DNA from: Chrysochromulina tobinii
Taxonomy: Eukaryota; Haptophyta; Prymnesiales; Chrysochromulinaceae
DNA length: 33,922 nt
Assembly (NCBI GenBank): GCA_001275005.1
Contig: JWZX01002180.1
Span: 1 to 33,922, forward strand
Direction: 5' to 3'
The notes under the pieces are model-generated. The model saw only the letters and a program-made list of their open reading frames with translations, ran no database searches and was not told the origin of the DNA. Both the position numbers and the translations under genes were made by a program. Shown here in pieces: positions 1-7,478 of the stretch (position 1 is its first letter; each line of letters opens with the position of its first letter).

Positions 1-3000
1 GGCGTAACGCACGCTCGCGAGGGTGGGGCGAGCGCCGTCGCGGGCACGGGCGCCGTCGCGGGCAGCGCGCGCGCGTGCAGCTTCCCGCCCTTTTCGCTCT
101 CCCTCAGCGAGAGCAGCAGCGCCGAGTCGCCCAACACGGCGCCGCCGCTCACGCCGGCGCTCGCCGAGGGAGGCGCACCGGACGGCGCTCAATACGGCGC
201 TCAATATGGCGCTCAATACGGCGCTCATGCCGCTCGGGACGGCGCTCCGGACGGTGACACGCGTACTTGGGACGAGGGCGATGACGAGGAGGAGCGAAGG
301 GAACGGAACGATCTCGTGGCCGAGATGGAGGCGGAGGCAGCGCCGTATCGGGCGGAGGCAGCGCCATATCGGGCGGAGGCAGCGCGGTATCGGGCGGAGG
401 CAGCGCCGGTGCTCGCGGCGCCGGCAGCGTCGCCGGCAGCGGCCGCGGCCGACCACGAGAGGCGCCGTGCTGAGCAGTCCGCGGCCGACCACGAGAGGCG
501 CCGTGCTGAGCAGCTCGAGAGGCGGCTTGAGGTCGCAGAGGCGCTTGCACGCGAGGCCGAGGGAGCGCTCTCGTCGGAGCGAGATCGGATCTCCGAGATG
601 GCATCTGCGCTCTCCTCGGAGCGAGATCGCTGCGATGGGCTGGTCGCGCTGCAGGGCGCCATGTCCAAGCGCCACGCAGAGCAGACGGAGGAGCTGCAGA
701 TGGCGATCGCGCTGATGCGCGAGGAGCTCATGGGCGTCGAGGAGCGCGCGCTGATGACCTCCTCCATCAACGAAGCTCGCGAGCGACAGCAGCTCGACAC
801 GGCGCGCCTCGGCCAGCATGCCTGTGCTCACCACGGCGCCTCGCCATCCCCACAGGTGCGCGCCCAGCTCGACGCGCTGCGCCTCGGCCAGCAGGCAGCC
901 AGCCGCGAGGTTGCAATCTCCCGCCAGGAGGCGAGCGATCTCCGAGCCGAGCTCGAGCAGCTGCGCACGGCGCTCGAGGCCGAGGGAAAGTTCCCCACAG
1001 GGGCGGCGACGGCGACGGGCAGGCGGCTGCCGTCGGTGGCAGAGGTGCGCGAGTCGCTCCTGACGCCCCCCTCCGCGGCGCTCGGCTCGGCGTCTTCACA
1101 GCCGGGCTCGTCGTCTTCACAGCCGGGCTCGTCGTCTTCACAGAGCCTCGAGCGCGCGGTGTGGACGCAGCAGGTCCACGAGGCGCTCACGCAGTCGGCA
1201 GAGCGGCGCACGCGCAGCCTGAGGCGCCAGTCCCCTTCAAAGCGCGCCGTCGTGGGCGTCTGGGCCACGCCGCCGCGCGAGGCGTCGTCGTGGGCGGCTC
1301 GGCACGGGGCCGCGGCCGACGACGAGGACGTGGCCGACGTGCCCACCACGACGCCCCAGGTGCCCGACTCGCCGCTGCTGCGCCTGCTGGCTGACGCAGC
1401 GAGAGCGCTTCGAAACACGTCGACGGCGACGCCCCCGGCCACGTGTACGAGGTCGTTCGCTGCGCTCGCCTCCGGCAAGGTGAGTCCGACGCGTGGTGAA
1501 CCGGCCAGGCAGCCGCCATCGAGCAGCCGCCATCGCGACGCCCAGCGCGGCGCGGGCGAGGCGGCGGCGACGGGTGGTACGCCGGAGGTGCAGGCGCTCC
1601 TGCGCCACTCGATGCTCGAGGCTGCCGAGCAGTGGCATCAGACCGAGGTGCTGCGTGGGCAGGTCTTTGAGCTCACGGGCCAGATTGTCGATCTCACGCG
1701 CCAGCTCGAGGAGGCGCAGCGGCGTGCGAAGGAGGCGGCCGCGCGCACGGCCGCGCTCGAGGCGAGCGCGCACGAGAACGCGGCGATGATCCAGGCCGCC
1801 GCGGAGGCCGCGCTCAGGACGGCGCGCGAGCAGGAGGCGGTGCGCGCGGCGGAGTTGGAAGATCGAGTGGCGCGCGCCCGCCGGCAGTCGATGGACACGC
1901 AGCAGAGCTGTGAGTCGGCGACGGAGGCGGCGCACCGGGCGCGCGCGGCGGCGGCCGCGGAGGTGGCCAGGGCGCACGACGAGCTCGCTGTGGCCAAGGA
2001 GGTGGCTGAGGCGGCGGCGAGCTCGGCACGGCGCGAGGCCGCCGCGCAGGCGACGTTGGCAGCGAAGGCGATCGAGGAGGCGCGCCGTATCGAGCAGGAG
2101 GCGCGCCGTATCGAGCAGCGCGCCGAGGCGGCGGTGGCGGCCGCGCGGGAGGAGGTTTCGTCAACGAGGGAGGAGGCGACGGCGGAGCTCGCTCGATTGC
2201 GTCGCGTGATGGCGGCGGCCGATGAGCTGCGCAAGGAGGAGGCCGAGAGGCAGGCGATCGAGGCGGACGAGAGGGTGCGCGAGGCGCGCGAGGCGGCAAG
2301 CCAGGCGCTGCAGGAGGCCGCCGCCGCCGAGCGACGGGCCCGCGACGACGCGGAGCGCACCAAGGCGGCGTTGCACGAGGCGCAGAGCGCGATGAGCCTC
2401 GCGGTGGCGCGTCATGCGTCGGCCGGCCAGGTGGCGCACGAGATCGCGCTGCGTGCCGAGGTGGCCATGGACCGCGGTGACCAAGCTGCCCGTGCGGCGG
2501 TGCTGGCTGCTCGGGAGGACGCGTCGGAGGCGCACGAGATGGCGCACGCGGTCACCGAGCAAGCGAAGAGACTCGTCGCGCTCGCGCACGAGGATACCGT
2601 CTCCTTCCTCGCGCGCCAGCAGGAGGCCGCCTCGCGCGAGCACGCGCAGGTGCTTGGAGCTTGCGCTGTTCCGTCTGGAGAGGACCACTGATGAGCCCTG
2701 ATGAGCCCTGATGACCCCTGATGACCCCTGATGAGCCCTGATGACCACTGATGACCCCTGATGACGCAGGTGCTTGCGGCGATCCGTCTAGAGATGCTCG
2801 AGGCGCGCGAGGGCGCCGAGGCGGAGGTGCAACGAGCTCAGGCGGAGGTGCAGCGAGCTCAGAAGCTCGTGATCGAGGCGCGCGAGGGCGCCGAGGCGGA
2901 GGTGCAGCGAGCTCAGGCGGAGATGCAGCGAGCTCAGGCGGAGGTGCAGCGAGCTCAGGTGGAGATGCAGCGAGCTCAGGCGGAGATGCAGCTGGCGAGG

Positions 3001-5502
3001 GACGAAGCCATTGACGAAGCCGTGGCAAGCGTGCGGCGCGAGACGCACACCGCGTACTGCAAGGCGAAGCTCAAGTGGGAGGAGCAGACGCAGGCGGCGG
3101 AGCGCTCGTTTGCCGCTGCTCTCGACGAGGTGCGCGCCCAGCTCGGCGCGGAGCGCGAGGCGAGCGCGGCGCATGCATGTGCTCACCACGGCGCCGCGCC
3201 TTCCCCACAGGTGCGCGCCCAGCTCGGCGCGGAGCGCGAGGCGAGCGCGGCGCATGCGGACGGGCAGCTCTCGGCCGCTCTCGATCCACTTCGAGCGGAC
3301 CTCGAGCAGGTGCGCTGATTGCCTCTGATTGCATGTGATTGCGTCCCTCATCAGATCCACTTCGAGCGGACCTCGAGCAGGTGCGCTGATTGCCTCTGAT
3401 ATTCTCGGATTGCCTCTGATTGCCACTGATTGCCACTGATTGCCACTGATTGCCTCTGATTACATGTGAGTGCCTATGATTGCGTCCCTCATCAGAAGTC
3501 CCTCCTCGAGCAGGTGCGCGTCGCGCTGAGCAAGAAGGAGGAGCGCTGTGCCGAGCTGGCTGAGCAGGCAAGCGCCGTCTTCACAGCTCTCAGCGCGCAT
3601 AAGGATCGATCTCGCGCCGAGCTCGAGCGCCTTAAGGCGGAACACACGGAGGAGCTGACGAAACTCCAGTCGGAGCGGACGAAACTCCAAACGGAGAGCG
3701 CGGACGCTAGAGAGGCGTTGGAGCTGACGAAACTCCAATTGGAGGCGGCGGGCGCCGAGGCGCGCGAGCTCGCGACCGAGCTCAAGCAGGCGCGCGACGA
3801 GGTGGCAATGGCGAGCTCGTTTTCCCACTGGCGGTGCACTCGGATGAACGAGCTCCACGCCGAGGCGCTCGAGGCGGCGCGCGCGGACGGTGCGGCCGCC
3901 GCGAGCGCGGTCGCGCAGGCGGAGGCGAAGCTCGAGGCGGCGCATGCCGCGGAGCTCGCCACGCTGTCGGCGCAGCATCGCACGCTTGAGCGCGAGTACA
4001 GGGCGGCGCTCGCGACGGCGCGTGCCGAGGCGCACGCGGCGGCGGCGGAGGACGTGGAACGCTTCCGCGATCTCGCGGCGGAGGCGCAGGCGGCGCGTGA
4101 TGAGGCGATCGAGCGCGCCAACGGCCTCGCCGCCAAGCAGACGGCGATGCTGCAGCAGCTCAAGGCGGCGACGCTCGCCGCGACGCGTGCCGCACAGGAG
4201 GCGGCGGACGCTCAATACAACGCGAGTGTGCGCGAGCACAAGGAGGCGCTCAGGACGGCGCTCGTCGACAAGGGGAAGCTGCAGGCCGAGCTGCTCGCCG
4301 CCGCCGAGCTGCTCGCCGAGCGAACGGCCATGGAGAAGGACAGTGGCTCGGCGGCCGTCGCTGCGGCCGCGGCCGCGCATACGGCCGCGACTCAGGCGCG
4401 CAAAGAGCTCGAGGAGGCCGAGGCGAGACTCACGGCCGAGGTGGAGCGTACGGCGTTGGCGACCGAGCGGGCGGCGACACAGGCGGAGCGCGCGCTGCGA
4501 GAGGCCGAGCGCGCGGCGGCGGCCGACGCCAAGGCGGACTTGGCCAGCGCGCGAGCGGATGCGGCCGAGGCAAACTCGCAAGGGCTACGCGCTCAGCTGG
4601 AGGAGCTGCGACGCCAAGCACAGGCGGCGCAGCGTGCACATGAGCACGAGCTGGACGAGGTGCGCCGGCAGCAGGCGCAGGCGGCCGAGGCGGCGGCGGC
4701 GGCGGAGCAGCTCGAGCTCGCCGTCCAGCAGCAAGCGTGGCTGACGGAAGTCGCCGCTCGAGCCGCCTCGTCGACGCCGAACTTCGAGCATACGCCCGGC
4801 ACGACGCCCGCGCCGCCCGGCACGCCGCCGCCACGTTCGACGTCGGTGGCGCTGCGCACATTCCAAGGGTCCGCGCGCCCGGGCTCGCCGTTGGCGCTGC
4901 CCACATTTCAAGCGCCGTTCGCGCCGGCCACGCCGGAAGCGCCCGGCACGGCGCCTGCAGCGCTCCGCCGCCGTGTGAACGATGCCGAGGCGCGCGCACT
5001 CATGGCGGAGCGTCGCCTTGCCGCGCTCGAGGCGTCGACGGAGAGCACGCTCGCCGAGCTCGAGGCCGTCGCGCTTGAGGAGGAGCAAAAGGCGCGGCTG
5101 GCCGAGGAGCGGCGACACGTGGCGGAGCGCCAGCTGCACGCGCTCGAGCGCCAGCTGGGAGCGGCCGAGGGGCAGCATGCGGAAGCGATCGCGAGCCTCG
5201 AGACGCAACTCCGAAACGCCCACGAGCGCGTGCGACACGCCGAGCAGCGCTGTGAGCAGCTCGCGTTCGAGACGCAGCAGGCAACTGCCAAGGCCGCTGC
5301 CGAGGAGAGCGCTCGGCAGCACGTGCAGGAGCGCGCCGAAGCGAGCGAGGCGCGCCTCGGGCGGCTCGAGGCGCACTCGCTCGTCCGGCAGCGCGCGCGC
5401 GAGGAGGCGAGCAGCGGCGGCAGGCAGCGGAGCTCGCGCCTCACTCACGCACGAGCACCACAGCCTGCCTCACCACAGCCTGTCTCACCACAACCTGGGT
5501 AG
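1..5502 (+). CDS. Giant Ala/Glu-rich coiled-coil protein, 5' end outside the window
   Basis: The reading frame is open from base 1 with no ATG-led start, so the gene begins left of the window. I model three exons, 1-2649, 2770-3309 and 3496-5502, joined by two phase-0 GT..AG introns, giving about 1731 visible residues. The protein is almost entirely heptad-like Ala/Glu/Arg/Gln helix (runs such as AEVQRAQ and ELEEAEARL), as in structural or scaffold coiled-coil proteins. Low-complexity Ser/Pro/Thr segments interrupt it, for example near 1075-1150 and 4770-4970. No catalytic domain is visible. Both introns contain stop codons in the coding frame, yet the same composition and frame resume after each, which supports splicing. 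An AAG|GTGAGT at 1480 is an unused-looking donor inside open frame. The C-terminus ends in a repeated SPQP segment. Function is unknown; a cytoskeletal or basal-body scaffold is possible but unproven. Confidence 0.75.
184..410 (+). repeat. Intragenic minisatellites near the 5' end of the coiled-coil gene
   Basis: A 12-bp unit GGCGCTCAATAC is repeated about four times from 184 and encodes the YGAQ motif. A 21-bp unit GCGGAGGCAGCGCCGTATCGG is repeated about 3.7 times from 331 and encodes YRAEAAP. Both preserve the reading frame, pointing to slippage-driven length variation in the protein. Confidence 0.8.
781..896 (+). repeat. Second copy of the 34-nt acceptor cassette within a local duplication
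   Basis: The segment 822-855 matches 3177-3210 at 31 of 34 positions and ends CCATCCCCACAG. It sits between two 41-bp imperfect copies of different local sequence (781-821 and 856-896), offset 75 nt. The upstream copy reads GAGCGA where the other site has GTGCGC, so no GT donor is present. The insertion stays in frame and adds 25 codons. Confidence 0.7.
1081..1144 (+). repeat. Three 21-bp in-frame repeats encoding a Ser-rich PGSSSSQ motif
   Basis: Units of GGGCTCGTCGTCTTCACAGCC recur in tandem and encode Ser-rich linker within the coiled-coil protein. Each unit ends TCTTCACAG, which resembles a 3' splice site, but the frame is open throughout. Confidence 0.7.
2650..2769 (+). other. Intron 1 of the coiled-coil gene, flanked by direct repeats
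   Basis: Exon 1 ends in CAG at 2649. The segment starts GTGCTTGG and ends GACGCAG, and the frame resumes at 2770 in phase 0. It is 120 nt and contains many in-frame TGA codons from about seven tandem CCCTGATGA-type decamers. The 12-bp string CGCAGGTGCTTG spans both splice junctions. The first roughly 35 intron bases are a diverged copy of the start of exon 2 (shared TCCGTCT.GAGA). Splicing is inferred from frame and signals, not from RNA. Confidence 0.72.
3130..3210 (+). other. Candidate frame-neutral 81-nt cryptic intron (exitron-like)
   Basis: A 47-bp exact direct repeat (3130-3176 and 3211-3257) flanks a 34-nt spacer. The spacer ends CCTTCCCCACAG, a textbook 3' splice site, with a branch-like GCTCACC upstream. 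Both borders read AG|GTGCGC. The 81 nt has no stop, so the protein reads through whether or not it is removed. Confidence 0.45.
3310..3495 (+). other. Intron 2 of the coiled-coil gene, with nested duplication
   Basis: Exon 2 ends CTCGAGCAG at 3309. The intron begins GTGCGCTGATTG and ends CCCTCATCAG at 3495, is 186 nt long and phase 0. It is filled with CTGATTGCC-type repeats. Inside it, 3355-3400 repeats the end of exon 2 plus the start of the intron (3284-3329), so one [exon tail + intron head] unit has been duplicated. The internal 26-nt piece would break the frame if used as an exon. A second CAG|GTGCGC at 3513/3514 would also give an in-frame splice (204 nt), so the acceptor is not fully fixed. 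Confidence 0.7.
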
Positions 5503-5588
5503 ACCACCGGAGCTCAAGACGGCGCCATCGGAGCTCAAGACGGCGCCACCGGAGCTCAAGACGGCGCCTCACAACCTGGGTAGACCAC
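5490..5588 (+). repeat. Direct-repeat structure at the 3' end of the coiled-coil gene
   Basis: An approximately 18-bp string starting ACAACCTGGGTAGACC occurs at about 5490 and 5571. Between the copies are three 21-bp units with the core GAGCTCAAGACGGCGCC. The first copy contains the stop codon TAG. Splicing from GTAGAC at 5499 to ACGCAG at 5592 would bypass the stop and add a short Cys-rich tail ending at 5686. That alternative is speculative. Confidence 0.5.
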
Positions 5589-5913
5589 GCAGCAGCCACG
5601 CAGGCTCCCCAGAGGCTTGCGGTTGCACTTGCTGCTTGCGGCCACACGTGGGCAACTCACGATCAATACGTTATCGGCGCGTTTAGACTTAGCACCCTGA
5701 AGTAGACTCAAAGTGTTGGCTGTTGGCGTTTATATACCCGACCGTGACATTGCCCACGCACAGGTATAGTGGGTCAGCGTACATGTACCAACTTGACTTG
5801 ACTTCGACTTGACAGGGCCGAGTTCAATTTTGTGTCGCCCGCGTGCGATTCTCATTCTGTCCCCACAGAATGGCGCTTGGCGGCCCTAATACGGGCGTGG
5901 CTTTGTGGGTGTC
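5503..5913 (+). promoter_or_regulatory. Intergenic region: TATA-like element, possible 5'UTR intron and uORF
   Basis: This spacer precedes the F-box gene. TTTATATACCC near 5729 is TATA-like. CAG|GTATAG at 5763/5764 and a strong acceptor CTGTCCCCACAG ending at 5868 would define a 105-nt 5'UTR intron, which contains CTTGAC repeats (branch-like) near 5790-5813. After the acceptor, an ATG at 5870 opens a 15-codon uORF whose TGA overlaps the F-box start as ATGA. All of this is read from sequence signals only. Confidence 0.4.
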
Positions 5914-7047
5914 ATGAACGCGCTGGAGACTCTCGAGGCGCTCGACCACGCCACGCTCGCGCCGTTCGCCGCTCGCCTGACGCATCTCGCGGCGCGCGCC
6001 TGCTCGGACGGTGCCATCGCGCGAGCCGCGTTTCCCATCTTGGAGCTTCCTGACGCGTTGATTGCTCGAATTGTGAGCTTCATGCCGCCGCAGAAGCTGG
6101 CACTGATGGGAGCACTATCGAGCACCTTCCGCTCCCTTCACGTGCCCAACGCAGTAGCGGAGCGTGCGGCATGGCTCGAGCTCAGCACCTCGTATTACAC
6201 CTCGGAACGGGAGTATAAGACGGCGATCGACCTGATGCTCGGCGAGGAAGAGGTCAATCGGGGCTCGATGTTCGCGGAGCCCTTGCGCAAGCGACGCTCA
6301 CCGATCTGCGCCGCCAAGTTGCTCGACACCGCCTCGTTGCCATATAACCCCGGCGAGTTTGTATTCACCCTCACTTTGACTCTATGCGTGTTCTCAACGG
6401 AAGCAGTCCCCCCAACGATACCTGTGGCTCACGACGAATGGGACATCTACACTCATTCCAGCCTCTTGCCGGACTTCCCTCTTGATCTCAAGGCGGCCAG
6501 ATACCTTTCCAATCCACATGCGACCATGGACAAGGAACTCCGTCAAAACTACGGGCCGGCCCATGTTGCCGTTCAAGCGCGCCTTTTTGTGACGCACTCC
6601 GAGACGGGCAAATGGGTCGAGCTCTTCCAAGGGCCGCTGAGTGACGAACATTATTATGATGATTTCGAAGTTCCTCCAACTGAGTTGGATGTTGATGTGA
6701 CGCACCTGATACCATTGAAGCGAGGTGATCACGTCCATACCTTTTTCGAGCGCATCGGCGATCGTTACGATGCAGGCTCACTCACTATGTTCTACATCAA
6801 CTTGTGCAGCCACGGCGTCGAGTACCGAGACACCGAGTCTAACTCCGAGTACGACGCCGATGAGCTCGAAGGGGAAGCCGACGCTGAGACAGAGAAGCAA
6901 CGTGTGACTCTTGGCATGTGGTCGGAGGTGCGATTCCCCTTCGATATGTACCAAGAGGCATTGAACCGTCAGGAGTACGAGCGCGGCAGGATCCATCCTG
7001 CACTTGTGAAGCTACTGCGCAGCATCGAGTTTGACTCGATGGCGTGA
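5914..7047 (+). CDS. F-box domain protein
   Basis: The first ATG is at 5914 and an in-frame stop at 5887 blocks upstream extension, giving 377 aa. Residues about 43-90 fit an F-box: a leucine/proline opening (ELPDALIARIVSFMPP), a central hydrophobic helix (LALMGALSSTFRSL) and a final Trp after AERAA. F-box proteins link substrates to SCF ubiquitin ligases through Skp1. The remaining roughly 280 residues are globular and acidic, including a stretch with YYDDFEVP and ELDVDVTHLIPL. They show no LRR, Kelch or WD repeats, so the substrate-binding part is unrecognised. Codon use is less Ala/GC-biased than in the coiled-coil neighbours, as expected of a normal globular protein. No introns are needed within the CDS. 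Confidence 0.75.
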   Translation: MNALETLEALDHATLAPFAARLTHLAARACSDGAIARAAFPILELPDALIARIVSFMPPQKLALMGALSSTFRSLHVPNAVAERAAWLELSTSYYTSEREYKTAIDLMLGEEEVNRGSMFAEPLRKRRSPICAAKLLDTASLPYNPGEFVFTLTLTLCVFSTEAVPPTIPVAHDEWDIYTHSSLLPDFPLDLKAARYLSNPHATMDKELRQNYGPAHVAVQARLFVTHSETGKWVELFQGPLSDEHYYDDFEVPPTELDVDVTHLIPLKRGDHVHTFFERIGDRYDAGSLTMFYINLCSHGVEYRDTESNSEYDADELEGEADAETEKQRVTLGMWSEVRFPFDMYQEALNRQEYERGRIHPALVKLLRSIEFDSMA

Positions 7048-7478
7048 GTCATTCGTGCGTTGTATCGTGCGTGTGCGGATACAAGCTCAACGCCGCTGTT
7101 TTCCGTGATACTTGTACAGCATTGAGAGTGCACATGATAGAAAAGTTTGTCTTTTGTCTCACCGGACCTACTACCTAACGAGGCGGGCGACTTAAGCGGG
7201 CGACCATCCTTCGTAACATCCTTCGGGCGACTAGCGAACTCCCCCTTGGCAGAGGGCGGTTCGTTGAGAGTGCGCATGATAACATCTGCTAAACATCTGC
7301 CATCTAGATCACATGATGATTAGCAAGTAATATATTCCTGCCAGAGCGTTCAACTTGGGGTGGGGGTTCCTCTTGCATGCATCCAAAAAGAAACGCGAAA
7401 CAGAAATCGTAACAGGAAATCCGCTGCGTATGCACGCATTGGACGTCATCGCCGTCAAGTATCAGAAGCTCATCTCTG
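7048..7478. other. Intergenic spacer with short repeats
   Basis: No gene is supported here. It holds short direct repeats (GCGGGCGAC, ATCCTTCG and ACATCTGC doublets at 7180-7300). At 7442-7482 there is a copy of sequence found again at 7511-7551 inside the next CDS (offset 69 nt). The next gene's frame is open back to 7413, just after a TAA, and a CAG at 7413-7415 could act as an acceptor from an unseen 5' exon. Confidence 0.5.

Noticed and set aside
991-1000. TTCCCCACAG as another splice acceptor
   Set aside because: No in-frame donor with a sensible length was found and no flanking duplication is present.
1-5500. Many long opposite-strand and other-frame ORFs over the coiled-coil gene
   Set aside because: GC-rich Ala/Glu codons leave few stops in other frames; their translations are Arg/Ser/Pro-rich shadows without domains.
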